A stretch of DNA of 64,000 bases from Bryobacterales bacterium KBS 96. GTDB taxonomy: Bacteria; Acidobacteriota; Terriglobia; Bryobacterales; Bryobacteraceae. The first letter of the stretch is position 1. Each line of letters opens with the position of its first letter. Under the pieces are notes generated by a model, which had not been told where the DNA came from, did not search any database, and saw nothing but the letters and a program-made list of their open reading frames with translations. The position numbers and the translations under genes were made by a program. Location: contig KB906767.1 in assembly GCA_000381625.1 (NCBI GenBank), positions 2,995,304 through 3,059,303 on the forward strand, given 5' to 3'. Below, piece by piece: positions 28,701 to 36,157 of the stretch.

Positions 28701-28828
28701 TTATTCCCCCAAAGGAATGGGAAGAAGCACAGATGCAGAACACCAGCGAGAATCAAGGCGGCGCGACATGCCTCGCTTCGGCCAAGCCGCCCCAACGTTT
28801 TAGTTGCGGATTCGCCGAACCTAGTCAA
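25787..28828 (-). CDS. YfhO-family polytopic membrane protein
   Basis: A 1013-residue protein with many hydrophobic helices in the first 540 residues and one near residues 975-1000, enclosing a large outer domain. The loop after helix 1 has WQTEAYLGLIREEYLKEHTVPLWNPYQAYGTPL, the hallmark PLWNP segment of YfhO-type GT-C proteins. The C-terminal domain holds the VTVEASPDRAAILMLNDSDYPGWEATVDG segment seen in the family. YfhO proteins glycosylate teichoic acids in Firmicutes; in Gram-negative bacteria their role is unclear. Here it likely transfers sugars on the outer face of the inner membrane. It overlaps the upstream methyltransferase by 8 nt. Confidence 0.87.
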   Translation of the reverse strand: MTRFGESATKTLGRLGRSEACRAALILAGVLHLCFFPFLWGNKTMLESARGQPTVLPQGAWAGKPLAVPFPKMLDTGAVAWQTEAYLGLIREEYLKEHTVPLWNPYQAYGTPLAANMHSQPFYPLTMALILRLNPHTYNWFIFLRLFIAGFCAYLYIKFFVSFLPAVAGGITSMLGGYYVLFCTMPHISVECLLPPGLLAAEYFLRQRTYKTLAAFSLLILLVLLGGMPESALFLLSFLYLYMFFRAVTDPPLRSTPLLLIGRLATATIIGFALSAFLLMPFHEYMKIAFDWHQPGNIGGTISGLLHDPRNLSIFTYLFPLLFGTPFTTTFGPYLSGLRNYIGLMAVFLVLLSLFGIWSGRKMNSRHLKSLTWFYFCVAVAIVLKRYGVPPVNFVGLLPFFQLAQFPKYEEVILSVSVSMLCAIALERVLKRQISLRLMGIALALTSALVPVTIIFSRNLLSSEVVSGHVALAIPLVALGVPVCILFALAACLIFAAAPSEYGERSSTNWRLAACMLVLLTAEICGSFLIPVYYSFDRIASQAANPYAGAPYIRFLQAPNRRDFRVFGLDSILFPDWASAFGVSDIRDLDAMYYKKYLPFLRNFLPISVAGGVQDSIDRFTGAGNYDLLDPLARRLLALSSVKYLLTMRPLPEPNAIVDEILWQNRDQLRSTGYIQLSRQNFALDGPPRDELGQYPPYNRLPFRLSLSDHPKSLHFEYALNPIVFQYTATDGAEFTIEVKQENGAISKVFSRYIDPKHNPAERHWMSGDIDLSKYRGASITLLLSTNGGPKGDIRNDWTAWSNFYVSGGDAKPADMFKLVYDAEAKVYEFDRVLPRAALFFNAEVKNGDKAALQELADPSLNIFQSVVLDRSALSPAELSAVADLNRNAPIPVQPARILSYRSDSVTVEASPDRAAILMLNDSDYPGWEATVDGRPAHWFSADYLFRGLLLAPGKHVVRFKYKPASFRAGVAISSAAAIVLILLGFVYPKFDPERESSAPPPQEAVTSDKIEG

Positions 28829-29519
28829 TTCTGGAGTTTCCGTAGGCTACGAGATTTGATCCGATTCCCAAGGCACGAACAATTTCGACATGTGTTCCGG
28901 CGCCCGGAAACAGTTTGGCCATTTCCCGCACGGTCAGGATATTCAAATTCCCTTCGTCGGCCCAGTAGCGATACCGGGTATTGCGAATCAACCGGCGGAA
29001 CAGAGAGGGCGGCAAATAATGCAGAAACGGCAGGCCGGTGTGATGCTCGATGGGGAACCAGCGATTCGGGGTCGTGACGAAAAACGCTTTGCTTACGCGG
29101 CGAAGCTCGGCCACAAACCTGGCTTGTTCGCCTCGGCTTCCAACGTGTTCCAGAACGGCATTACTGAAAACGATATCGAATTGCCGGTCGTCGAAAGGCA
29201 GTGGCTGCCCCGAAACTACCGGGAGGTAACGCAGTCCGGGATACTCCAGCATCAGGTGCGATCCGTCTTCGGTTCCCACACAGGTAATCCGATTTTGATA
29301 AGGGTAAAGTCTTTCGAAAAAGTTCGACTCGGGATGAGTAGAATCGCTGGTTACGCCCACGTCCAGAACGCTCGTCTCAACTGTCGGATGGAATGCGTCC
29401 ATAAATATCTGGAACATCCTATGCCTGACACTCCGAGCAAGGCGCGAGGCGAAGGGAAGCGGGCTGGACTGATAATATGGCGACTTGTTTAGAGACGCCG
29501 ATGCCCTCGTGGCCGTCAA
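28821..29519 (-). CDS. Class I SAM-dependent methyltransferase
   Basis: A 232-residue methyltransferase. Motif I is TSVLDVGVTSDS near residue 55 (a variant without the usual GxGxG), motif post-I is in ITCVGTEDG, and motif II is FDIVFSNAVLEHVG near residue 120, typical of the Methyltransf_11 family. The TTG at 29519 overlaps the stop of the transaldolase gene as TTGA, and the 3' end overlaps the YfhO gene by 8 nt. Its place in the operon suggests methylation of a glycan or lipid-linked sugar; the acceptor is unknown. Confidence 0.82.
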   Translation of the reverse strand: MTATRASASLNKSPYYQSSPLPFASRLARSVRHRMFQIFMDAFHPTVETSVLDVGVTSDSTHPESNFFERLYPYQNRITCVGTEDGSHLMLEYPGLRYLPVVSGQPLPFDDRQFDIVFSNAVLEHVGSRGEQARFVAELRRVSKAFFVTTPNRWFPIEHHTGLPFLHYLPPSLFRRLIRNTRYRYWADEGNLNILTVREMAKLFPGAGTHVEIVRALGIGSNLVAYGNSRID

Positions 29520-30208
29520 AGCTCGAAACCTGCTTTCACAGCGTCATCCCGGAACATCTTTACAGTGTCAAGCGAATACGTCGACAGGTCTTTATCGACT
29601 AATTCCAGTTTCTTCAGGATGTCGTTAGTTGCGGTAATCACGTGACAGCCCACTTGGTCTGCCTGGAACACGTTTAAGAGTTCGCGCGGACTGGCCCAGA
29701 TGAGCTCGAGATGGGGATTACTCGCCAGAATCTCCACCGCTCTACGCATCACCGGAACAGGATCGCGCCCGGTATCGGCGATGCGGCCAGCGAAGACCGA
29801 TACGTAGCCGGATGGGCAGATTGCCATTGCCGCAGTGACCTCATCCACTTGCTCCAAGGTCAGAAGCGCCGTAACGTTTAACCTGACGCCCTTCGTCGAG
29901 AGGCAGCGAAGAAGCGGCGCTGATGATTCCCCTCGTGTGTTTGTAACGGGAATCTTGACGTACACATTCTCGCCCCAACTCGCTATTTTGAGGGCTTGTT
30001 GCTCCATCTCGGCAAACTCATCCGAGAACACTTCGAGTGAAATCGGCCGGTCGGGAATCGCCGCCAGAATTCCACGCGCGAATGCTTCATAGTCGGCGAT
30101 ACCGGCTTTGCGCATCAATGTCGGATTGGTGGTGAATCCCCGAATCAACGGATTCCGGTACATTCGAAGCATCTCGCCATGTTCGGCCCCATCGGCGAAA
30201 AGCTTCAC
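29516..30208 (-). CDS. Transaldolase / fructose-6-phosphate aldolase-like protein
   Basis: A 230-residue single-barrel aldolase of the TalC/FSA-size group. Visible features are KLFADGA at the first strand, GFTTNPTLMRKAG, the Schiff-base Lys in VYVKIPVTN (near residue 85), GVRLNVTALLTLEQ and VSVFAGRIADTG. It catalyses dihydroxyacetone transfer or cleavage on sugar phosphates. In this operon, beside a heptose-type isomerase, phosphatase, kinase and nucleotidyltransferase, it could supply sedoheptulose 7-phosphate; that is inference. Start is GTG at 30208, 25 nt after the GmhB-like gene. Confidence 0.85.
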   Translation of the reverse strand: MKLFADGAEHGEMLRMYRNPLIRGFTTNPTLMRKAGIADYEAFARGILAAIPDRPISLEVFSDEFAEMEQQALKIASWGENVYVKIPVTNTRGESSAPLLRCLSTKGVRLNVTALLTLEQVDEVTAAMAICPSGYVSVFAGRIADTGRDPVPVMRRAVEILASNPHLELIWASPRELLNVFQADQVGCHVITATNDILKKLELVDKDLSTYSLDTVKMFRDDAVKAGFEL

Positions 30209-30233
30209 TTTGAGTTTGGATAGACGGTCCAGG

Positions 30234-30776
30234 TTACTTCTCCTGCTTCAAAATCCAGTCGGCAGCTTCGGAGAGAGACGAAACAATCGCCCCTGGCGGA
30301 GTCGCCGCACCCCTCTCATGGTAATGATAATCGATCAGCACGGTTCGGCAACCCGCGGCGGAGCCTGCGTCAATATCTCTCCAGCGATCGCCAATGAGAT
30401 AGCTCCCTGGCAGATCGATATCATGCAGTGCCGCAGCTTGCAGCAGCAGGCCGGGTTTCGGCTTGCGGCACGGGCAGTTGTCCGGATCGTCATGGTAACA
30501 AACAAAGAAACCATCCAGAGGTAACTGGGACGACAAAAACTCGTGAATCTCTTCCACCTGCTCTGGACTAGTTGCGCCACGCCGGACATCGGGCTGGTTC
30601 GTCACCACCAGCAGCAAAAACCCGTGCTGCTTCAGCCGCAATAAGGAGGAGGGCGCATCACCGGCGATCTGCGTCTCCGTAACCGTCGCCGGCGGATATG
30701 GTTTGCCGTCGCGAACGAGCGGCAAGTTCAAGACGCCATCGCGATCGAGGAATACGGCTTTCCGTTTCCCGGTCAC
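30234..30776 (-). CDS. gmhB: HAD-IIIA phosphatase, GmhB-like (heptose-bisphosphate phosphatase)
   Basis: About 180 residues, the normal length of GmhB. Motif I is AVFLDRDGVLN, the threonine motif is VTNQPDVRRG, the zinc loop is DDPDNCPCRKPKPGLL (only part of the four-ligand site is evident), and motif IV is YLIGDRWRDIDAG. It removes the C7 phosphate from heptose 1,7-bisphosphate in the ADP- or GDP-heptose routes. The GTG at 30776 overlaps the stop of the SIS isomerase gene as GTGA, which sets the start; the longer frame runs into that gene. Specificity for heptose is inferred from the neighbours. Confidence 0.83.
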   Translation of the reverse strand: MTGKRKAVFLDRDGVLNLPLVRDGKPYPPATVTETQIAGDAPSSLLRLKQHGFLLLVVTNQPDVRRGATSPEQVEEIHEFLSSQLPLDGFFVCYHDDPDNCPCRKPKPGLLLQAAALHDIDLPGSYLIGDRWRDIDAGSAAGCRTVLIDYHYHERGAATPPGAIVSSLSEAADWILKQEK

Positions 30777-31375
30777 GAGGAACGCACGGATTCCCAGCGA
30801 GTTTGTGCAGCCTTTAACGAAGGATGCGAAACAAGCAAATGCCAAACGATGGCTTGAAACGCTTCCGAATGCGGCGTGACGTGAGCCGGATTGACGATTG
30901 GAACCACCACGCACGCGTCGGCAACTTTCGCTGTGTATCCGCCGTCCCGCCCGACGATGCCACCGATTTTAGCGCCTATGGATTTGGCATATTGCAGCGC
31001 GGCGACGAGGTTCGGACTCACATTCTGTTCTAAATTTCCTCCGCCGACCGAGAGAACCAGCACGCCGTCTTCAGGTTTCAACCGGCTGGTGCGAAGCCAG
31101 TTTTCAAAGATGGTCGCCCATCCCTCATCGTTAGTGCGCGCGGTCAACTCTGAAACGTTGTCGGTCGGAGCATACGTCTCCAGCCCAACGATCTTTCGGA
31201 AGTCATTTACCGCGTGCGAGGCATTCGCCGCGCTACCGCCCACCCCGAGAATGAACAGCCGCCCATGCTGCTCCCGGACTTGGACCAGAAGAGAGGCGAG
31301 CCTCTCGATCGCGCCGGTATCCAGGTGCGCGGCGACCTGTTGTACTTCAGCCAAATAATCTTGAGAAAAGCTCAT
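30773..31375 (-). CDS. SIS-domain isomerase, divergent GmhA-like
   Basis: A 200-residue protein with one SIS fold: LFILGVGGSAANASH, LVLSVGGGNLEQNVSPN and the helix ending AFQAIVWHLLVSH. In the heptose operon it is the obvious candidate for sedoheptulose-7-phosphate isomerase. However, residues corresponding to the E. coli GmhA active site (Glu65 in FAEEL and His180 in QEIH) do not appear: here the segments read NDFRK and SEAFQ, and the SGNS loop reads GGGNLEQ. I therefore do not give the symbol gmhA. It overlaps the nucleotidyltransferase by 4 nt (ATGA). Confidence 0.8.
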   Translation of the reverse strand: MSFSQDYLAEVQQVAAHLDTGAIERLASLLVQVREQHGRLFILGVGGSAANASHAVNDFRKIVGLETYAPTDNVSELTARTNDEGWATIFENWLRTSRLKPEDGVLVLSVGGGNLEQNVSPNLVAALQYAKSIGAKIGGIVGRDGGYTAKVADACVVVPIVNPAHVTPHSEAFQAIVWHLLVSHPSLKAAQTRWESVRSS

Positions 31376-32106
31376 GAGTGGGTGTCCGTTGTGGGTGGAG
31401 AATCTTCGGGCTCGCCGCCCGACAGAAATGCTTCGGTGTCGGCGATTCCCTCAGCCGAACCAATCTCATAAAATCGTTCGGTTACCTCGAAGCCGGCAAG
31501 TTGATCGACGGCGAGCAGATCCTGATAGACACTCGCCAGATCGCGCGGCTGATCGGGTGGGAGGGCAGCGATTACGGGCTTGCTGAGAACACCGAGGCCG
31601 TAATCGATGTACTCCATTGCCGGAGTCTTTTGGCGCTTGTCGTAGCGCACAATTCTCCCGCCGGCGTATTCGACATTACTCGAGTCGAATTGTCCTTTGT
31701 TACGGTACACGGTCATCAGGCCCTGCTTGCCGGAAGCTTCAAACGCCACAGCGACCTGCGCATAGTCGCAGGGCAGGTATGAATCGCCATAGAGCACGAA
31801 AAAGATCTCCCGCAGATAGGGTAACGCGCGGCGAATCGCTCCAGCCGTGCCAAGCAGCGCCGGGCCATCGAACGAATAGGAGATCCGGAGCCCGAACCGG
31901 GAGCCATCTCCCGCAAAATCCCGAATCATCTCCCCCAGAAATCCGACACAGAGGACAACTTCGGCGATACCGCGAGACCGCAGCAGCCGTAATTGATGAG
32001 CGACGAACGGCTCGCCGTCGATCGGAATCAGAGACTTGGGAATTGTCTCGGTAACGGGACGGAGGCGAGTTGCAAGGCCTCCGCATAGGATGACAACCGG
32101 AAACAT
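31372..32106 (-). CDS. hddC: Sugar-1-phosphate nucleotidyltransferase, HddC-like
   Basis: About 244 residues of a GT-A-like nucleotidyltransferase. The nucleotide-binding loop is VVILCGGLATRLRPVTETIPKSLIPI at the very N-terminus, with the catalytic Asp in FVLYGDSYL near residue 103, and FYEIGSAEGI at the C-terminus. HddC forms GDP-D-glycero-alpha-D-manno-heptose from the 1-phosphate; here this fits the adjacent HddA-like kinase. I chose the ATG at 32106, since CGGLATRLRP normally begins within ten residues of the start, and it sits 4 nt after the kinase stop. Base specificity (G versus others) cannot be told by eye. Confidence 0.8.
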   Translation of the reverse strand: MFPVVILCGGLATRLRPVTETIPKSLIPIDGEPFVAHQLRLLRSRGIAEVVLCVGFLGEMIRDFAGDGSRFGLRISYSFDGPALLGTAGAIRRALPYLREIFFVLYGDSYLPCDYAQVAVAFEASGKQGLMTVYRNKGQFDSSNVEYAGGRIVRYDKRQKTPAMEYIDYGLGVLSKPVIAALPPDQPRDLASVYQDLLAVDQLAGFEVTERFYEIGSAEGIADTEAFLSGGEPEDSPPTTDTHS

Positions 32107-32110
32107 GCGT

Positions 32111-33094
32111 TTAGGATTGAGTGACCAACGTTGTCCCCTGAAAATCGAACCGGAACCGCACTTCGCGCAAACCAACTTCGCGCATGGCATGGCGAAGCCG
32201 CGTTTTGTCCTCGGTGTAGAACATCAGAAATCCGCCACCGCCGGCTCCGATAAGCTTTCCTCCAATAGCGCCGTTTGCGCGCCCCACTTCATACCACTCA
32301 TCGATGGAACCGTTGCTCATCCCCTTCGATCGTGCCTTTTTGTGTTCCCAATGGATGTGCATGATCTCCGCAAACCGCCGTAAATCGCCGGCTTCCAGCG
32401 CCTGTTTGCTTTCGAAGCCCAGCTTCTTCACGAAATGCAGATTATCGATGATGCTTTGATCGCCCTGCTTGCTCCGCTTGTCCTGATCGTTCAGAATCTC
32501 CGAAGCCGATCGCGTGTATCCAGTGTAAAAGAGCACCAGGTTATCTTCAAGATTCGCAAGCGCTTCGTTACCGATGGCAAGCGGCGCGACATGGACCTTG
32601 CCGTCATTATCGATATGGAAGCAGGTGACGCCTCCAAAAGCGGAGACATATTGGTCCTGTTTCCCGACCGGTTCGCCGAGCTGATCGATCTCGATGTGAC
32701 ATGCCTGTTCCGCAAGCTCCTGCTTTGGAATCACCGATTTCCGGTAAATGTGCAGCGCGTATAGAAGAGCAGTTAGGAAACTGCCACTCGAACCGAGCCC
32801 GGTGCCTGCCGGGATGTCGGACATACTGGTGATCTCGAGCGACCGGGCCTCCTGGCCCAATACCCGCAAGGCTTCGCGGATGAGAGGATGTTGGATCTCT
32901 TCCAGGCTCCGGACCTTCTCCATATGCGAGTATTTGATAATCAGCTCTTCGAAAAACGTCTGGTGCAGCGTGATGTAGACGTATTTGTCCAGCGCTGCGG
33001 AGATCACGAACCCGCCGTGGTCGCAGTAATACGACGGCAGATCAGTGCCTCCGCCGCCAAGGGAAATTCGTAACGGGCTTCTAGTAATGATCAC
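32111..33094 (-). CDS. hddA: GHMP kinase, D-glycero-alpha-D-manno-heptose 7-phosphate kinase-like
   Basis: A 327-residue GHMP kinase. Motif 1 is RSPLRISLGGGGTDLPSYY, motif 2 is DIPAGTGLGSSGSFLTALL near residue 95, and motif 3 is GGKLIGAGGGGFLMFY near residue 285. GGGGTDLPSY and the 327-residue size match HddA, which phosphorylates heptose 7-phosphate at O1 for the GDP-heptose route, and also fucose/heptose-type kinases. The GTG start overlaps the previous gene by 4 nt. Its partners nucleotidyltransferase, phosphatase and SIS isomerase follow in order. Confidence 0.84.
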   Translation of the reverse strand: MIITRSPLRISLGGGGTDLPSYYCDHGGFVISAALDKYVYITLHQTFFEELIIKYSHMEKVRSLEEIQHPLIREALRVLGQEARSLEITSMSDIPAGTGLGSSGSFLTALLYALHIYRKSVIPKQELAEQACHIEIDQLGEPVGKQDQYVSAFGGVTCFHIDNDGKVHVAPLAIGNEALANLEDNLVLFYTGYTRSASEILNDQDKRSKQGDQSIIDNLHFVKKLGFESKQALEAGDLRRFAEIMHIHWEHKKARSKGMSNGSIDEWYEVGRANGAIGGKLIGAGGGGFLMFYTEDKTRLRHAMREVGLREVRFRFDFQGTTLVTQS

Positions 33095-34068
33095 AGCTTT
33101 GAATTGGCGTACAAGTTTTCAACGATGGTTAGAGCGGCCTGGGCGTCTTCGATGCCCGGCCGCGGCTTGCGTCCCAATCGTACGTCTTCCATGAATTCCG
33201 AGAACTCACGCAGCCAGGAATCGTCGCTCATTGGATACTCATAAATAATTGTCGGAGGCGGCCCCATTTCGGCTGTCATCTGATAATGGCGTAATGTTTC
33301 TACCCCGTAGCTACCGCCGAGGCCTGATATTTCGAGTTTGCCCATTCGCCCAAAGATCTCGAACGAGAATATGTTCTTCCACTCCGTCCAGCCGGAATGC
33401 AAAAACGCTACCTGCTGGCCAGCGGTTTCAAGCAAAAGAAACGCATTGTCTTCGACAGGCATGTTCCAGAAGTAAGTGGCGGCTTTGCCCCCAGTGAGTT
33501 TCAGGTCGCCAAGAAACCAGCGCGCGAGGTCGATAAGGTGCATTCCCTGGTCGATCGCTTCTCCGCCACCCGAGATTGCAGCGTCAGCCCGCCATTCCTT
33601 CTCATAACCCGGGCGTCCTCCGTGTCCATACCGGGCTCGGATAAAGAGCAAGTCCTCAAGCACCCCCGATTCAAAGATCTCGCGAGCCTTTATGAACGCA
33701 CGATGATACCGGTGATTGAAGCCAACCCGTACCAGCGCGCCTGTTCTATTCGCGGTTTGCCGTACGACATCGAGTTCAGCCGCCCGGCGCGCCCCCGGCT
33801 TTTCGATGAGCACGTGTTTGCCGTGCGCTGCCGCAGCCTGAGCGATCTGCGGCAACAGATTATGAGTGGTGCAGACAATCACGACATCGACATCGTCTCG
33901 CGCAACAGTAGATCGCCAGTCGGTGCTGACGGCGGCGCCAGGAATTTTAGCGGCTAAGCTCTCCGCTTTCGAAAGGTCAACATCACAGCAAACTGCGAGG
34001 GTTTGGCCGCCAAGAGTGCTGGCGCGCTTTTGTCCTATGAGTCCGCAGCCGACGATTGCAATCCGCAC
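33091..34068 (-). CDS. Gfo/Idh/MocA-family oxidoreductase of the glycan operon
   Basis: A 325-residue NAD(P)-dependent oxidoreductase. The nucleotide loop is RIAIVGCGLIGQKRA, the catalytic-lysine motif is VLIEKPGARR (near residue 95), and the EAIDQGMHLIDLARWFLGD segment holds the conserved His. In sugar-biosynthesis operons such enzymes oxidise or reduce a ring hydroxyl of a nucleotide- or phospho-sugar. It starts at GTG 7 nt after the SDR gene and overlaps the kinase by 4 nt. With the SDR it suggests the final sugar is modified beyond a plain heptose. Confidence 0.86.
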   Translation of the reverse strand: MRIAIVGCGLIGQKRASTLGGQTLAVCCDVDLSKAESLAAKIPGAAVSTDWRSTVARDDVDVVIVCTTHNLLPQIAQAAAAHGKHVLIEKPGARRAAELDVVRQTANRTGALVRVGFNHRYHRAFIKAREIFESGVLEDLLFIRARYGHGGRPGYEKEWRADAAISGGGEAIDQGMHLIDLARWFLGDLKLTGGKAATYFWNMPVEDNAFLLLETAGQQVAFLHSGWTEWKNIFSFEIFGRMGKLEISGLGGSYGVETLRHYQMTAEMGPPPTIIYEYPMSDDSWLREFSEFMEDVRLGRKPRPGIEDAQAALTIVENLYANSKL

Positions 34069-34075
34069 GTTCAGC

Positions 34076-34939
34076 CTAACTCCACGACAAACCGCGATCT
34101 TTAGGCACGATCCGCCGCAGCGTGTACAGATCGCTTTCCATTACTGTTTTCCGATGGGTAAGCAGTGCATCCCACGAGTCCCAGACCGCGCTGAAGAGCT
34201 TCCCGGAGAGGCCATCACTCTCCCGAGACAGTAACTTGAGGCACAACCCGGCGGCCTTTTCGGGAGGAACGCCGCCACGATCCCGTTGCTTCAGAGCCTC
34301 CTCGTAAGCAGTGGTCCCGGCAGACTCGGGTCCAGCATTCAGAACATCGTCAAGCATCCGCGTGTTCACCGCGCCTGGGGCAATCGCATTCACGCAGATA
34401 TTAGTCTCATTCAATTCCTGCGCCAGAGTCTCGGTCAGCCGGACGACGGCGGTCTTTGCCACTGCGTAAGCGCTAAACCGCGGACGCGGAGATGTTGCGC
34501 CGCCTCCCGAGAAATTGATAATTCTGCCGAAAACCTGTTTGCGAAAGTGAGGGATCACCGCGCGACACATGAGCATGGTCCCGATGAGATTCACCTGAAT
34601 CGTCGAGATCCATTGTTGGACATCGGCCTCTTCTAGCAGACCCGTCGGCCCCGTTATGGCAGCGCAGTTGACGAGCCCGGAAAAGTTCGGCAACTCAGAC
34701 ACGGCAAAATCCATAAGTGCTGTTACGTCATCAGGACGCGAAACGTCCGCAGCGCGGGCCCGGATGACCTGCCCGGTCGAAGCTGTTTGTTCGAGTTCCC
34801 ATTTCGCTCTGTCGAGAGCGCCTCGATCACGAGCGCAGATCAGCACGCCGGCGCCGGCTTCAACGCAAGCCTTCGCAATTGCGCGGCCGATGCCAAGGCT
34901 TCCACCCGTGATGAGGATACCGGCGCCCTGCAGAGTCAT
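34076..34939 (-). CDS. Short-chain dehydrogenase/reductase of the glycan operon
   Basis: About 287 residues with classical SDR features: ILITGGSLGIGRAIAKA (TGxxxGxG), the NCAAIT strand, IINFSGGGA (catalytic Ser region) and YAVAK (catalytic Tyr and Lys). The C-terminal tail of about 50 residues is longer than usual. The ATG at 34939 is chosen because MTLQGAGILITGG is the normal distance to the loop; a GTG at 34963 adds eight residues. It is the first gene of the ten-gene glycan operon; its promoter must lie in 34940-35149, a gap that shows no gene. Confidence 0.86.
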   Translation of the reverse strand: MTLQGAGILITGGSLGIGRAIAKACVEAGAGVLICARDRGALDRAKWELEQTASTGQVIRARAADVSRPDDVTALMDFAVSELPNFSGLVNCAAITGPTGLLEEADVQQWISTIQVNLIGTMLMCRAVIPHFRKQVFGRIINFSGGGATSPRPRFSAYAVAKTAVVRLTETLAQELNETNICVNAIAPGAVNTRMLDDVLNAGPESAGTTAYEEALKQRDRGGVPPEKAAGLCLKLLSRESDGLSGKLFSAVWDSWDALLTHRKTVMESDLYTLRRIVPKDRGLSWS

Positions 34940-35149
34940 GCGCAACGCGAACGTCCGGTGCACAAGCCGGCCGAGGCGTGTCTCGGCACTACAATATGCA
35001 CGCAGAGGCTCGCCCCAAACGAATCTTTGGAAGGTGTGAGTTTCGATCGCATGAGCTACGAACGTCTTGCGCGGACAGGAGGCGACGCGTCTCCGGCGGA
35101 GGCGTCGATCAAACGCAATGTATTTCAGATGTTATCACAAGGATATCGC

Positions 35150-36031
35150 CTACTCGGCCCAGCCGATGGGATGCGCGGTGACTCCGAATCGGCTGTCGGC
35201 CATTCTGGTAAGCGTGCCCCAGGGAAGGACGGCTTGCCATGCCGATTTGCGGCGAAACCGGAGGCTCTTGAGTATTTTGAATCTGATAATGTCTTCGAAT
35301 CCCGGCGAAAAGCCGTGAAAAGCGGCTCGGAAACCCGTCTCCTGTAGAGCTTTTTCGAGAGTCTTCGGTTCGTAGAAGCCGATATGGATCTCGGGAACCA
35401 GATATGACCAGGAAAGCGGATCCTCCCGTTGGGGGGCCAGGTTCCCGGTCGTAAAAAAGAACAGGCCCCCCGGGCGAAGAAGCGATCGGATTTGCTTGAG
35501 CTGTTCGAGTGGGTTCGATAGGTGTTCCAGCACCTCGATCGCGGTCACAATGTCGAACGAGCCTTTCGCCGATCTCAGTTCCTCATCGCTCAAAAAGGGG
35601 ATACCCGAATTCGCGGCAACATCTCGAATCCATCCATGTTCGTAGCCCCATATTGAGCAACCGGCGTTCGAGCGGCAATACCGCACGAGGCCTCCATTGC
35701 CGCATCCGAAATCGAGCCAGCGAGTCTGCTGCTGCAAAGGCACGAAACTTCGAATCGCCTCGAGGATGCCCCGCCATTCGTACTGGCGCACCGTGGCTTC
35801 CGGATGCTCCAATTCAAATACGTAATCGACAAGAGGATCGGCCCCCTGACCCCGATAATACGCTTGCGAATAGATATCCTCGTAGTCGAGCCAGGGGTTG
35901 CCGATGAACGCAAAGCCGCAATTCCGGCATTGGTAAAGATTGAATGGTTGCCGCCGATATTTCCCCTGCTTGTCGCCAACCAACCGGGCCTCGGCTCCAC
36001 AGATTTTGCAGGCCTTGATATCCGGTGTCAT
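35150..36031 (-). CDS. SAM-dependent methyltransferase with N-terminal zinc ribbon
   Basis: About 293 residues. A zinc ribbon at the N-terminus (CKICGA ... YQCRNCGFAFIGNP) is followed by a class I methyltransferase core: TRWLDFGCGNGGLVRY (motif I), FDIVTAIEVLEHLSNPLEQL (motif II) and LLRPGGLFFFTT. This zinc-ribbon/Methyltransf_23 form is typical of methyltransferases acting on sugars in surface-glycan loci. I use the ATG at 36031; a GTG at 36076 would add 15 residues. It is separated from the SDR-led operon by 210 bases and is divergent from the epimerase. Confidence 0.83.
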   Translation of the reverse strand: MTPDIKACKICGAEARLVGDKQGKYRRQPFNLYQCRNCGFAFIGNPWLDYEDIYSQAYYRGQGADPLVDYVFELEHPEATVRQYEWRGILEAIRSFVPLQQQTRWLDFGCGNGGLVRYCRSNAGCSIWGYEHGWIRDVAANSGIPFLSDEELRSAKGSFDIVTAIEVLEHLSNPLEQLKQIRSLLRPGGLFFFTTGNLAPQREDPLSWSYLVPEIHIGFYEPKTLEKALQETGFRAAFHGFSPGFEDIIRFKILKSLRFRRKSAWQAVLPWGTLTRMADSRFGVTAHPIGWAE

Positions 36032-36144
36032 TGGTCCACTTGCTACCGGCGAGGGAACTGGTTCTTCGGCTCTCACACCCGCTCACTTTAGCATTGGATT
36101 GAACGCCGTGATGCTACAGTGAGGACTTTGCGAACAATTCCCTC

Positions 36145-36153
36145 GAAGGAGAT
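36145..36153 (+). promoter_or_regulatory. Ribosome binding site that sets the epimerase start
   Basis: GAAGGAGAT lies with its core ending 6 nt before the TTG at 36158. This favours that TTG over the upstream in-frame GTG at 36119. Confidence 0.6.
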
Positions 36154-36157
36154 CCGA

